Assembly (NCBI GenBank): GCA_014192625.1
Contig: BJHM01000022.1
Coordinates: forward strand, 32,731 to 72,558
DNA length: 39,828 bases
Direction of reading: 5' to 3'
From: Planctomycetota bacterium
GTDB lineage: Bacteria; Planctomycetota; UBA1135; UBA2386
Notes under the pieces: model-generated
What the model was told of the DNA's origin: nothing
The model's database searches: none
What the model saw: the letters and a program-made list of their open reading frames with translations, nothing else
Program-made: the position numbers and the translations under genes
Part shown: piece by piece, positions 7,444-16,140 of the stretch
Layout of the letters: every line of letters begins with the position of its first letter
Numbering within the stretch: the first letter of the stretch is position 1

Positions 7444-9164
7444 CGGCCGAGTGCCGCCAGCACCTGCGCCGTCAAATCGGCGACTGCGACCTCGCTCTTT
7501 TGCATGCCGCGCCGGAGCAGGAACTCGGTAAAGCCCTCGGCGGCCCGACGACCAACAAAAATCTGCACGGGGAAGCCGAGCAGCTCGTGATCTTTGAACT
7601 TCGCGCCAGGACTCAGCGGCCGATCATCGAGGCAGGCGTCGACACCGGCAGCCTTGAGCTTTTGATAGATCTGCTCGGCCAACACCACCTGCTCATCGCG
7701 CTTTGGGTCGAGCATCGCTACCACGCACTCAAATGGCGCGATCGAAGCAGGCCAAACAATGCCCTTCTCGTCGTGGTGCTGCTCGACGGCAGCGGCCGGC
7801 GTACGCGACACGCCGATGCCATAGCACCCCATCACAAATGGCTGCGGCTTGCCTTGCTGGTCCATGAACGTGGCGCTCATGGCCTTCGAATACTTGATGC
7901 CCAGCTTGAAGATGTGGCCGACCTCGATGCCACGCGCCTGTTGCAGCGGGTGACCCGAAATCGGGCAACCTTCGCCGGCGCGCGCCGTGCGCAAATCCTT
8001 GAACGATGGCATTCGGCAATCAACGCCGAGATTGACGTTGAGGCAGTGGAAGCCGCTTTCGTTGCCGCCACACAGCAGGTTGGTGCGATCGCGCAGCGAC
8101 TCATCGGCAATCAGTGGCACATCATCGCGCAAGCCGACTGGGCCCGCAAAGCCTGTCTCAGCACCAGTCGCCGCCTTGATCTCGTCATCGGTAGCGAGCC
8201 TGACACTGAGCGCGTCGAGCGTGTTGGTCAGCTTGACCTCATTGATCTCAAGGTCGCCGCGCATCATCACAGCGATGACCTTGACCTTGGCCTTCCAAGT
8301 GACGTGATAGAGCAGGGTCTTTGCCATCCGCCCCGCTTCCCAGCCAGGGAAGAACGCTTGCAGCTGCGCAACCGTTTTCACGTCGGGAGTCGCGTGCCGC
8401 TCCATTTTCTTTGGCTCGCCACCGTTGGGCGCATCGGGCAACTTGCTCGCCGCCTTCTCGACATTGGCTGCATAGCCACTCTGCTGGCAGTAGAGGATCG
8501 AGTCTTCGCCGGAGTCAGCGATCACCATGAACTCCTCGCTGCCAGCGCCGCCGATCGCGCCCGAGTCTGCTTGCACCACGGTGTAATCGAGGCCGCAACG
8601 CTCGAAGATGCGACAATACGCGTTGCGCATTTTTTGATACGCCGCGTCGAGGGCCGCCACGTCCGCGTCAAATGAATACGCGTCCATCATGATGAACTCG
8701 CGGCCGCGCATGAGGCCAAAGCGCGGCCTGATCTCGTCCCTAAACTTGTCCTGGATCTGATAGCAGTTGACCGGCATCTGCTTGTAGCTGTTGACCTGGG
8801 CGTTCACGTATGTGGTCATCACCTCTTCATGCGTCGGACCAAGGCACATCTCGGTGCCCTTGCGATCCTTCAACGTGAACATGATCCCATCGTTTACGTA
8901 GCGGTCCCAGCGACCGCTCGCCACCCACAGCTCCTTTGGCTGGATGATCGGCAGCATCACTTCGTTGGCACCTTCACGATTGAGTTCTTCGCGCACGATC
9001 TGCGCAAACTTCTGCACGACGCGCCACATCAGCGGCGCGTACGTGTAGACGCCTGCGGCAATCTTGACGATGAGGCCAGCGCGAGCGAGCAGCCGGTGGC
9101 TCGGTATCTCGGCATCGGCAGGGTCCTCGCGGAGAGTGGAGATCAGGATCTGGCTGAGGCGCAT
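7440..9164 (-). CDS. proS: Prolyl-tRNA synthetase, bacterial type
   Basis: ProRS charges tRNA-Pro with proline using ATP, in the cytoplasm. From the start MRLSQILISTLREDPADAE, the protein has 574 residues, close to E. coli ProS (572), and begins at the same point. The class II motifs are clear: motif 2 in KFRDEIRPRFGLMRGREF and motif 3 in GIGVSRTPAAAVEQHHDEKG. The stretch between motifs 2 and 3 holds the insertion domain of the bacterial type, which edits mischarged Ala-tRNA-Pro. The C-terminal anticodon-binding domain ends the protein. The frame stays open upstream to 9305, and another ATG lies at 9185, but family alignment favours 9164; neither has a good Shine-Dalgarno. It follows glyS and overlaps the ykgJ-like gene by 4 nt. 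Confidence 0.97.
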   Translation of the reverse strand: MRLSQILISTLREDPADAEIPSHRLLARAGLIVKIAAGVYTYAPLMWRVVQKFAQIVREELNREGANEVMLPIIQPKELWVASGRWDRYVNDGIMFTLKDRKGTEMCLGPTHEEVMTTYVNAQVNSYKQMPVNCYQIQDKFRDEIRPRFGLMRGREFIMMDAYSFDADVAALDAAYQKMRNAYCRIFERCGLDYTVVQADSGAIGGAGSEEFMVIADSGEDSILYCQQSGYAANVEKAASKLPDAPNGGEPKKMERHATPDVKTVAQLQAFFPGWEAGRMAKTLLYHVTWKAKVKVIAVMMRGDLEINEVKLTNTLDALSVRLATDDEIKAATGAETGFAGPVGLRDDVPLIADESLRDRTNLLCGGNESGFHCLNVNLGVDCRMPSFKDLRTARAGEGCPISGHPLQQARGIEVGHIFKLGIKYSKAMSATFMDQQGKPQPFVMGCYGIGVSRTPAAAVEQHHDEKGIVWPASIAPFECVVAMLDPKRDEQVVLAEQIYQKLKAAGVDACLDDRPLSPGAKFKDHELLGFPVQIFVGRRAAEGFTEFLLRRGMQKSEVAVADLTAQVLAALGR

Positions 9165-9386
9165 TTGGGCAGGGAGCGTAGCCATGCGGGCCGCTGCGGG
9201 GAACGGCTGGCATCGCGTCCGCCCCTTTGCCCGTGCCGCAGCACCACGGCAGCGGATCACCGGTGCCCGACAATGACAACGCGCAATGCCCCAAGGACCC
9301 CGCACCAGAGTAGCGGTTATTTGCGAGCAACCGCGCCGCAGGATGCGAACCGGGCTACGGGACTCTCGCGCGCTAGGCAGCAGAAC

Positions 9387-11498
9387 TCACGCGGCTAAAC
9401 GCGACAAGTCGGCGACCTGATTCATCAACGCGTGCAACTGCTGCAGCAGCGCGAGGCGGTTCGAGCGCAGCGCCACGTCATCGGCGTTGACCATGACCTT
9501 GTCGAAGAAGGCATCGACCGGCACGCGCAGCTTTGCGAACGCGCGCAGGGCACCAGTGTAATCGCCCTTCAAAAACAACGGCGCGGACTCTTTGGCGACC
9601 TTCCCGAGCGCGTCATGCAGCGATCGCTCCTGCTCCTCGTGCAACAGCGCAGGCTCGACCTTGGCACCCTGCTGCACATCACTCTTCTTCAGAATGTTGC
9701 CAATCCGCTTGTTGGCGGCGGCGAGTGCTGCGGCTTCCGGCAATGCGGCAAACGCGCGCACCGCGGCGAGCCGCTGCTTCACTTCGGCGAGACGCTGCGG
9801 ACGCAGGCTGACCACAGCATCCACTTCTTGCGCGGTAAAACCCTGCTCACGCAGCGCAAACGCGAGGCGGTCAAAAACGAAGTCCGTCAATGCCTGCGTG
9901 GGATCCTGAATGCGACCAAGAAACGCTGGCAACGCCAAAGCAATCAGTTCATCGAGAGCCAGCGGCAACTCGCGCTCGGTCAACATGCGAATCGTACCGA
10001 GCGCGTGCCGCCGCAGCGCGAACGGATCCTTGTCGCCCGTCGGCATCTGGCCGATGCCAAACATCCCCACCAGCGTCTCGATCTTGTCGGCGAGCGCGAC
10101 CGCAAGGCCAACCGCGTTGCGCGGCAGTGCATCACCGGAGAAGCGCGGTTTGTAGTGATCCACGATCGCGTCCGCGATCGCCTCGGACTCGCCGTCGTTG
10201 CGAGCGTAATAGCCGCCCATGATGCCTTGCAGTTCTGGGAACTCGCCCACCATTTCGGTGAGCAAGTCCGCCTTTGCCAGCAGCGCCGCGCGATCCGCCG
10301 CCGCTGCGAGTGCCTCGCCGCCGAGCTGCTGCGCTATCGCCTTCGCAATCGCGCGCACCCGCTCGACGCGTTCGGCCTGCGTGCCGAGCTTGTTGTGGTA
10401 GACAACCTTGGCAAGAGAGGGAACGCGCGATTGCAGAGTCTTCTTGCGATCCTGCAGAAAGAAAAAGCGCGCATCGGCAAGACGTGGCCGCACGACTCGC
10501 TCGTTGCCGGTGATCACCGCACTCGCATCCGTGGGCCGGATGTTGCTCACGACGAGGAAGCGGTCGGTCAGACGACCCTGCGCGTCGAGCAGCGGAAAAT
10601 ACTTTTGGTTCTGCTTCATCGTCAAGATGAGGCACTCCTGCGGCACCTGCAAAAACTCCGGCTCAAAGCGGCACAACAGCACGTTGGGTCGCTCCAAAAG
10701 CCCCGTCACCTCGTCGAGCAGCGCGTCATCGTCGATCGGCACTAGACCTTCCTGCTGCGCTTTCGCCGTTAGTTGCCGCACGATCTCTGCACGCCGCAAA
10801 GCGAACGAGGCGATCACTGCGCCTTCACTTTCAAGTTGCGCTGCATAGCCATCGGCATCGCGCACCACGATCACGGGCTTCAGGCTCTCAAAACGGTGAC
10901 CCTGCGTCGTACGGCCCGATTGCAGAGCGAGCGCCTGCACCGGCACTACCTCGGCGCCGTGCAGCGCCACGAGACCATGCGCCGGACGCACAAACTTGAT
11001 GCCGCTCCAGCCGTCCGCCGCCTGATACGTCATCACCTTTGAGATCGGCAGCTTCTGCAACGTCTCGTCGATCGCCTTTTGCAATGCCGGACCGAGCGCC
11101 GTGCCGGTCACCATCTGGTTCAAAAACAACGTCTCAGCCTTACCATCCGTCGCGCGATGAAAGTTTGGCAGCGGGTCCGCGACAACGCCGAGCGCCGCGA
11201 GCTTCTTCAGCAACACCGGGGTCGCCTTACCGTTCGCATCAAGACCAATGCTCACCGGCACGAGCTTCTGCTGAACCAGCTTGTCCGCGCCCTTCGCTGC
11301 CACCTTGGAAATGTGCACCGCGAGCCGTCGCGGCGACGCGAACGACGTCGCTTCGGAAGCGTCGGCGCACAGCCCCTGCGCCCTCAGGCTTTCCACCAGC
11401 ACGGACGCGAATGATTCACCGAGCTTCTTGAGTGCCTTTGGCGGCAACTCTTCGACGAATAGTTCTACCAATAGGCTGCTTCGGGTCTCGGCGCTCAT
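9387..11498 (-). CDS. glyS: Glycyl-tRNA synthetase beta subunit
   Basis: The beta subunit of the tetrameric (alpha2beta2) bacterial glycyl-tRNA synthetase; it binds and positions tRNA-Gly, while the alpha subunit forms glycyl-adenylate. The 703-residue protein opens with LLVELFVEELPPKALKKLG, the typical N-terminus. It has KADLLTEMVGEFPELQG in the HD-like middle domain and a C-terminal anticodon-binding region (DALP-like) ending ADLSRLAA. Length fits the family (about 690). The start is ATG at 11498. It is transcribed in the same direction as glyQ but 618 bp away, with repeats in the gap, and lies upstream of proS. No Shine-Dalgarno is seen before the ATG. Confidence 0.97.
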   Translation of the reverse strand: MSAETRSSLLVELFVEELPPKALKKLGESFASVLVESLRAQGLCADASEATSFASPRRLAVHISKVAAKGADKLVQQKLVPVSIGLDANGKATPVLLKKLAALGVVADPLPNFHRATDGKAETLFLNQMVTGTALGPALQKAIDETLQKLPISKVMTYQAADGWSGIKFVRPAHGLVALHGAEVVPVQALALQSGRTTQGHRFESLKPVIVVRDADGYAAQLESEGAVIASFALRRAEIVRQLTAKAQQEGLVPIDDDALLDEVTGLLERPNVLLCRFEPEFLQVPQECLILTMKQNQKYFPLLDAQGRLTDRFLVVSNIRPTDASAVITGNERVVRPRLADARFFFLQDRKKTLQSRVPSLAKVVYHNKLGTQAERVERVRAIAKAIAQQLGGEALAAAADRAALLAKADLLTEMVGEFPELQGIMGGYYARNDGESEAIADAIVDHYKPRFSGDALPRNAVGLAVALADKIETLVGMFGIGQMPTGDKDPFALRRHALGTIRMLTERELPLALDELIALALPAFLGRIQDPTQALTDFVFDRLAFALREQGFTAQEVDAVVSLRPQRLAEVKQRLAAVRAFAALPEAAALAAANKRIGNILKKSDVQQGAKVEPALLHEEQERSLHDALGKVAKESAPLFLKGDYTGALRAFAKLRVPVDAFFDKVMVNADDVALRSNRLALLQQLHALMNQVADLSRLAA

Positions 11499-11698
11499 GA
11501 CGGGGCGCGGAGTCTACGGGTAGCCGATGTGCAGGCTAGGAGGAGTTGCGCCCACTCGCAGCGAACCCATCCGCAATGGCAACGCACAGCGCAGGCACCG
11601 TGCGGTCGCCTGCGACAACGGTCCTCATTCTCAAAGCAGCAAAAAACATTGCCACCGGCTTTGGCAAAGCCCCTGCCCCAAAAAAGACGCAAGGAGGC

Positions 11699-11763
11699 GC
11701 ACGGGGTTCACCGCACGGGGTTCACCGCACGGGGTTCACCGCACGGGGTTCACCGCACGGGGA
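11699..11763. repeat. 14-bp tandem repeat (4.6 units)
   Basis: Four perfect copies of GCACGGGGTTCACC (11699-11754) followed by nine bases of a fifth (11755-11763). Copies are identical, pointing to recent slippage or selection. Being 14 bp, the unit shifts reading frame every copy, so it is not coding. It lies about 200 bp upstream of glyS on the minus strand, possibly in the leader. Confidence 0.9.
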
Positions 11764-11771
11764 GGAGTGGC

Positions 11772-11796
11772 AACTGTAAAGGATTCTTTGACAGTT
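11772..11796. promoter_or_regulatory. Imperfect palindrome upstream of glyS
   Basis: AACTGT (11772-11777) pairs with ACAGTT (11791-11796) and AAAG (11778-11781) with CTTT (11786-11789), leaving one unpaired G. It could be an operator or an mRNA hairpin in the glyS leader. Nothing else supports a role. Confidence 0.25.
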
Positions 11797-12116
11797 CAAC
11801 CGGATGCCAGAAGCGAACCGCCGCCAAATGCATATTGCCCGCCTTACATCTAACAGAGCCTAAGCTGGCTCCCCATACAGGCGGCGAATAAAAATAACCG
11901 TGCTGCGCCGTCGCCCATAATTATCATGGCCGCTCGCCACATCGCGCTGCCAAACAAGGCAGCCAACTGCATTGCCAAAAAGCTGCAACCGCCGCGCTGA
12001 CAGAGTTACAGGCACAACAAAACCCCGGCGCGCTGCTAAGCAGCAGTAGCGGCAGCACCCGCCGTCCCACCACCCGCAAAGCCCGCGACTCCCCGCAGCG
12101 CCGCCACGGGCCGCCC

Positions 12117-13049
12117 TTACGCCGTTTGCTGCTTTGCTTTCTCCGCGGAAAGCTTCGCCAGCACCTCGTCCGCCCATTCTTTGTTCGCCATCGGGAAGCC
12201 GAGGCGCGCGCGACTCTCAAGATAGCTCTGGGCGACAGCGCGCGCGAGGTTGCGAATGCGGCCGATGTAAGCAGCTCGCTCAGTGACACTTATCGCACCG
12301 CGCGCATCCAGCAAGTTGAAGGTATGGCCAGCCTTGAGCAATTGCTCGTATGCAGGCAGCGCCAGCTTTTGCCCCATTAGATGCGTGCTCTGCTGCTCGT
12401 GCGCAGCAAACGCACTTAGCAAGAACTCCACATCACTGTGCTCGAAGTTGTAAGTGCTCTGCTCGACTTCGTTCTGGTGAAACACGTCGCCGTAACGAAT
12501 GCCCGGCGCATAGACGAGGTCAAAAACATTCTCCTTCCCTTGGAGATACATCGCTAAACGCTCCAGCCCATAGGTGATCTCACCCGTAATCGGCCGACAG
12601 TCGATGCCGCCAACTTGCTGGAAGTAGGTGAACTGCGTCACCTCCATGCCATTGAGCCACACTTCCCAACCAAGTCCCCAGCAACCTAGCGTCGGGTTTT
12701 CCCAGTCGTCCTCGACAAAACGCACATCGTTCTGCTTGAGGTCAAAACCAACCTCGGAAAGCGAGCCCAGATACAGCTCAAGAATGTTCGCTGGTGCGGG
12801 CTTGAGCACGACCTGAAACTGGTAGTAGTGTTGCAGGCGGTTTGGATTTTGCCCGTAGCGCCCATCCTTTGGCCGGCGACTCGGCTGCACATAGGCTGCG
12901 CGCCACGGCTCCGGACCAAGGGCGCGCAAAAAAGTTCCGGTGTGGCTCGTGCCAGCGCCAACCTCCATGTCGTAGGGCTGCAGTAGCGCGCAGCCCTGCC
13001 GATCCCAATAATCCTGCAGGCGAAGGATGAGTTGCTGGAAGGTGAGCAT
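12117..13049 (-). CDS. glyQ: Glycyl-tRNA synthetase alpha subunit
   Basis: The catalytic alpha subunit of the alpha2beta2 glycyl-tRNA synthetase; it activates glycine with ATP. The 310-residue protein begins [20 protein letters not shown] and carries the highly conserved [19 protein letters not shown] and [15 protein letters not shown] segments (class II motif 2 region). [20 protein letters not shown] and [16 protein letters not shown] follow later. Length fits the family (about 300). It is the first gene of the minus-strand translation block and is divergent from the DUF1508-like gene at 13247; the 197-bp gap between them should hold both promoters, but none matches consensus well. Confidence 0.97.
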   Translation of the reverse strand: MLTFQQLILRLQDYWDRQGCALLQPYDMEVGAGTSHTGTFLRALGPEPWRAAYVQPSRRPKDGRYGQNPNRLQHYYQFQVVLKPAPANILELYLGSLSEVGFDLKQNDVRFVEDDWENPTLGCWGLGWEVWLNGMEVTQFTYFQQVGGIDCRPITGEITYGLERLAMYLQGKENVFDLVYAPGIRYGDVFHQNEVEQSTYNFEHSDVEFLLSAFAAHEQQSTHLMGQKLALPAYEQLLKAGHTFNLLDARGAISVTERAAYIGRIRNLARAVAQSYLESRARLGFPMANKEWADEVLAKLSAEKAKQQTA

Positions 13050-13232
13050 AAGCGGTTTTCTACGACGAACGTAAGGGTGGTGGATCCTACGGCCAGCATG
13101 CCGCGCGAAGCCAGCATGGCAACGGCTGTTTCAGGGCCCCAAGTGGCGAGCTGAGGCAAGCAACGCTGGCCGCCTAATCCGCAAGAAAAAGCCGAACGGA
13201 ACCAATCGGACAGATGCCTCGTCTCAGCCGAC

Positions 13233-13240
13233 AAAGAGGT
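13233..13240 (+). promoter_or_regulatory. Ribosome-binding site deciding the 13247 start
   Basis: AAAGAGGT, 6 nt before ATG 13247. It is one of the few clear Shine-Dalgarno sequences in the window and rules against the upstream in-frame ATG at 13214. Confidence 0.6.
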
Positions 13241-13246
13241 GCAACC

Positions 13247-13585
13247 ATGACCAGCACGATTGCCTTACAGCGTGGCCGTGACGAGCGGTTCACATTTGTC
13301 TTATTCGGGGATGACGGGACGGAGTTACTGCGCGGACTGCCGTGCTTTAGTCGAAACCAGGCGCAGCGGTCAGCCGAGAATACGCTGCGCTGTCTAACCA
13401 CTGAAAAACGGGTGTTTCTCCATCAACTGCACGGGCAGCATTACTTCGTCGTGCATGACGACCATAACGAGATGATCGCGCGTTCGCCGCACATGCTGGG
13501 ACCGCTAGCGGCCACCGAAATCCTGGCCGAGGCTCGCGAAGTGGCACCGCGAGTTGTGTTCGAAGGCGCCAAAGATCCGCACTAA
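13247..13585 (+). CDS. Small YegP/DUF1508-like protein
   Basis: A 112-residue soluble protein. The start at ATG 13247 is chosen because AAAGAGGT (13233-13240) lies 6 nt upstream; an in-frame ATG at 13214 lacks one. The sequence looks like two copies of a beta-alpha unit: FTFVLFGDDGTELLRG at about 16-31 and HYFVVHDDHNEMIARSP at about 65-81. Each is followed by a helix. This is the pattern of the YegP/DUF1508 fold, where each repeat reads roughly F-x-L-x-A-x-N-G-x-x-I. Function of the family is unknown. It stands alone on the plus strand between glyQ and a convergent operon. Assignment is by pattern only. Confidence 0.6.
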   Translation: MTSTIALQRGRDERFTFVLFGDDGTELLRGLPCFSRNQAQRSAENTLRCLTTEKRVFLHQLHGQHYFVVHDDHNEMIARSPHMLGPLAATEILAEAREVAPRVVFEGAKDPH

Positions 13586-13817
13586 CGGCGGCGCTCACAT
13601 CAGGCGTTGCGTTAGCGAGTGCTAGGACCTGCGTGGGTGCAAGGATCGCTTCGCACGTTGACGGGCGTTACGCCGCCTAACTTTGACGGGCGCAACGGGA
13701 ACGCCGCTGTCACTTCCGCAGTGACGTGCGCCAACTAAAAAACCGGCGGCGGCAAAAAGGCAGCCCCGATTTGGCCCTGCCCCAGAAGCAAAAAGGCAAC
13801 CCGCTACGGCAGCCCAC

Positions 13818-14861
13818 TCATGCCGAGGCAGGCTTTTGCACGTGAATGCGTAGCTGATTGAAATCAAGCAACGGCGACTGCACTGGAAAGCGGCGCAGTT
13901 CGCACCACTGAAAGCCAAGCGAAAGCAGTTCCTCGCGCACCTGCGCCTCGGTCCAAAAGCGCATCTCAAACGTATCCGCTTCCTGCGGATCCTGCGGCGC
14001 ACCGGGCACCGCCTCTGGTAGTTGAAATACGAAGTCGCCGCCTGGCCGCAGCACGCGCAGCACATCGCGGAAATAGCTTTTCACCACATGCCGAGGCATG
14101 TGCTGAAAGACGATGTGCGAAAAGACGAGGTCCGTTTCGGCAGCTTTGAGCGGCAGCGTAAAGCCATCCCCTTCGAGGAAGGTCACGTTGGGAACATGTG
14201 CGAGGCGAGCGCGTGCCTTGCTCACCATCTCGCCGCTGACGTCGATGCCAGTCAGCGCATGCACCCTTGGTGCCACGAACTCATCCATGCGACCAATGCC
14301 GCAACCGACATCGGCGACATCGCTAAGCGTGGTCAGCAGGTGGCCAAGCCCCTCGAAGAACATCGCAGCGTCGCGCTGACCCGAGGCGCGAAAGGATGCC
14401 GCGGACTGATCGTCAGACGTAGCGATATAGAACTCGGCGTTGTCGGTGGCACGCTTGTCCCAATCTGACTTCATGTCGAGGCGGGACGACCCCGTCAGTT
14501 CGCGCTGCACGATCAGGTGCTCGGTTACCGGCCGCCCACCGATCAAGTGCTGCTGCACGATTTTCTCCAGCACGGGCGGGTCGCATTCGCCATACCAAGT
14601 GCCTTCGGGATAGACCACCGCGGTCGGACCACGAGTGCAGATCCGCAGGCAGTTGGCCTTGGTGCGCTGGATGCCGCCAGACTCGCTGAGGCCGAGTTCT
14701 TTGAGGCGCGTCTTCAGGAAGTCCCACGCGCGCAGCGAACGCTCCTTGTCGCAGCACTTCGGGTTCGCCTGGTCGCAGCACAGAAATATGTGCCGCCTCG
14801 CGTGCTCGATACCGAGCCTCTGCACGGTGCCCTGCAGCTTTTCATTGGTCGGGTCGGTCAT
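13818..14861 (-). CDS. [2Fe-2S] ferredoxin-SAM methyltransferase fusion protein
   Basis: One uninterrupted 347-residue frame with two complete domains. Residues about 20-117 are a thioredoxin-fold [2Fe-2S] ferredoxin: C28/C29, C36/C37, then C71 and C75 in [20 protein letters not shown], which match the four-Cys pattern of the family. Residues about 130-347 are a class I SAM-dependent methyltransferase: motif I DVGCGIG at 184-190, an acidic residue in TGIDVSGEM that would bind the SAM ribose, and [15 protein letters not shown] as the later motif. The join (residues 118-130, ending [10 protein letters not shown]) contains an internal Met where a stand-alone methyltransferase would start, so the fusion looks like two adjacent genes merged. 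The start at 14861 gives a 43-nt gap to the toroid gene; the open frame extends to 14924. Substrate and redox partner are unknown. Confidence 0.8.
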   Translation of the reverse strand: MTDPTNEKLQGTVQRLGIEHARRHIFLCCDQANPKCCDKERSLRAWDFLKTRLKELGLSESGGIQRTKANCLRICTRGPTAVVYPEGTWYGECDPPVLEKIVQQHLIGGRPVTEHLIVQRELTGSSRLDMKSDWDKRATDNAEFYIATSDDQSAASFRASGQRDAAMFFEGLGHLLTTLSDVADVGCGIGRMDEFVAPRVHALTGIDVSGEMVSKARARLAHVPNVTFLEGDGFTLPLKAAETDLVFSHIVFQHMPRHVVKSYFRDVLRVLRPGGDFVFQLPEAVPGAPQDPQEADTFEMRFWTEAQVREELLSLGFQWCELRRFPVQSPLLDFNQLRIHVQKPASA

Positions 14862-14904
14862 GGCGTGCACCAGTTTGCAGCACAGGCAGCGCGCGGTCGA
14901 GCAC

Positions 14905-16140
14905 TCACTTCGCTGCTGGCTCAAGCCCAGAAAGCAACGCCATCGCCGAGAACGCGGTCGACGACGTCGTCATGTAGCTCGTGTTCTGAAAGTCGCAAAA
15001 CGAACCATCGGGCCGCTGCGCCGCCACGATGTAGGGCCGCAGCTGTGCATGAAACTCTTCGCGTTCCACCTGCGGCAACAACTGAATCGCCTGGCTGCAG
15101 TAGAAGTGGCCAAAGAAGTAGAAGTAGCCCGCGTTCTGGTAGTAGGCCTCGTGCGGGATCGGCCGCATCCGCGCGACCTGCAAGAACTCATGATGCTCAA
15201 AAAACTGCTGCACACCGATGCGAATGCGATCGATCGTGGTGTCCGGGTCCTTGGCCAAATGCAGCGCCCAGTTGCTGACCTGGATGCGGCCAAGGCTGCC
15301 CTTCACGTTGTTAATGCTCTCGCCACCGCGCAGCCGCGGAATCGGGTTGAGGTCGTATTCGTAGGCGCCGTTGGGCAGCCGACAACGCTTCACATAGCTG
15401 GCCGCCCGCAGCAACGTCTGCTCATCCGCGAGCCAGCCTAGTGCCAGCGCAAGGCCGAGCGCTGGCACGACGGCGGAAGTCGCAAAGCTGGTCCCCCACT
15501 TCGGGATCTTCGTAAAAGGCGCGTCGTCGTAGTAGCCAAAGCCACCATTAGGAACTTGGTTCATCGCGAGCCAGGCAACGAACTCCTTGCCCCGCGCAGC
15601 AACCGGCATTCGCCAGTCATCGCCCTGAAAGCGCGGATCTGCCGCCAACTCAGTAAGAGCCACCGTGCCATAGAGCCATGCCCACACCGCATCGTTGTCC
15701 CAATGATTGCCGCGCAACGGCATCTGCGCCTTGACCACCCAGCGCACCGCTTTGTCGAGCACCACGCGGCGCGCTGGCGTCTGTGGTGCGCGACGCAACG
15801 CCATCGTCGCAAGACAGTGCGCGCCGACCTGCCAGCAGTAATAGGTTTCACCCGCGAACTGCGAGTCGAACATGCTGTCTGGCGAACGACTGCCCCACGA
15901 ACCATCCGGGTGCTGAGTCGTCACCAGGTATTCGAGCGCGCGATCGGCCGCAACTTGCGCCGCGCTGCGCGATGACGGGGCTTGCGACGACGGGGCTTGC
16001 GACGACGGGGCTTGCGACGGGGCTTGCGATGACGGGGCTTGCGACGACGGGGCTTGCGCCGGGGCTTGCGACGGGGCTTGCGACGGGGCTTGCGCCAACG
16101 CCGTCACCGACAGCGCTAGAACACCGGCCGCAAATCTCAC
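14905..16140 (-). CDS. Secreted alpha-alpha-toroid protein (prenyltransferase/squalene-oxidase repeat)
   Basis: A 411-residue protein: signal peptide (1-16, cut near ALA-Q), a low-complexity Ala-Pro-Ser-Gln linker (17-57), then a helical toroid domain. Three QW-type motifs (QxxxGxW/F) are visible: QHPDGSW at 76-82, [10 protein letters not shown] in the middle and QRPDGSF near the end. These are the hallmark of squalene/hopene cyclases and protein prenyltransferases. The DxDD acid of squalene-hopene cyclases is not seen, so a cyclase reaction is unlikely; many bacterial members are non-enzymatic or of unknown role. It starts with GTG at 16140 overlapping the stop of the lipoprotein gene by 4 nt, so the two are co-translated, and the ferredoxin-methyltransferase gene follows. 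Confidence 0.75.
   Translation of the reverse strand: MRFAAGVLALSVTALAQAPSQAPSQAPAQAPSSQAPSSQAPSQAPSSQAPSSQAPSSRSAAQVAADRALEYLVTTQHPDGSWGSRSPDSMFDSQFAGETYYCWQVGAHCLATMALRRAPQTPARRVVLDKAVRWVVKAQMPLRGNHWDNDAVWAWLYGTVALTELAADPRFQGDDWRMPVAARGKEFVAWLAMNQVPNGGFGYYDDAPFTKIPKWGTSFATSAVVPALGLALALGWLADEQTLLRAASYVKRCRLPNGAYEYDLNPIPRLRGGESINNVKGSLGRIQVSNWALHLAKDPDTTIDRIRIGVQQFFEHHEFLQVARMRPIPHEAYYQNAGYFYFFGHFYCSQAIQLLPQVEREEFHAQLRPYIVAAQRPDGSFCDFQNTSYMTTSSTAFSAMALLSGLEPAAK
15971..16094. repeat. In-frame 12/15-bp tandem repeats in the toroid-protein linker
   Basis: About nine units of 12 or 15 bp around a GACGGGGCTTGC core (plus strand), all in frame, encoding alternating APSQ and APSSQ on the minus strand (residues about 17-57). 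Unit length is a multiple of 3, so copy-number change alters linker length without frameshift. Confidence 0.85.

Larger units (their letters stand above)
11499..12116. other. 618-bp glyQ-glyS intergenic region
   Basis: No convincing gene on either strand: the open frames here have no family resemblance and owe their length to repeats. It holds a 14-bp tandem repeat (11699-11763), an imperfect palindrome AACTGT...ACAGTT (11772-11796) and a perfect hairpin GCTGCC-N6-GGCAGC (11946-11963). There is an A/T-rich island at 11885-11930 that could hold the glyS promoter. A gap this long between the two subunit genes is unusual, since glyQ and glyS are often adjacent or overlapping. Confidence 0.6.

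Noticed and set aside
7500-8675. 391-residue open frame on the plus strand
   Set aside because: It lies wholly opposite proS, has no family features, and is explained by GC-rich codon structure of the true gene.
9330-9360. tRNA T-arm-like GGTTCGCATCC on the minus strand
   Set aside because: The stem flanking the loop does not pair and no cloverleaf can be drawn around it.
9432-10745. 437-residue open frame on the plus strand
   Set aside because: It is antisense to glyS, rich in Arg/His/Gln in the way shadow frames are.
11699-11763. Possible CRISPR-like array
   Set aside because: Units are 14 bp and directly abutted with no spacers.
11860-12177. 105-residue minus-strand frame in the glyQ-glyS gap
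   Set aside because: It overlaps the 3' end of glyQ in another frame and is Gly/Arg-rich low-complexity with no start signal.
14905-16140. Squalene-hopene cyclase call
   Set aside because: The QW-type motifs are present but the catalytic DxDD acid is not, and the protein is shorter than the family (411 versus about 630).
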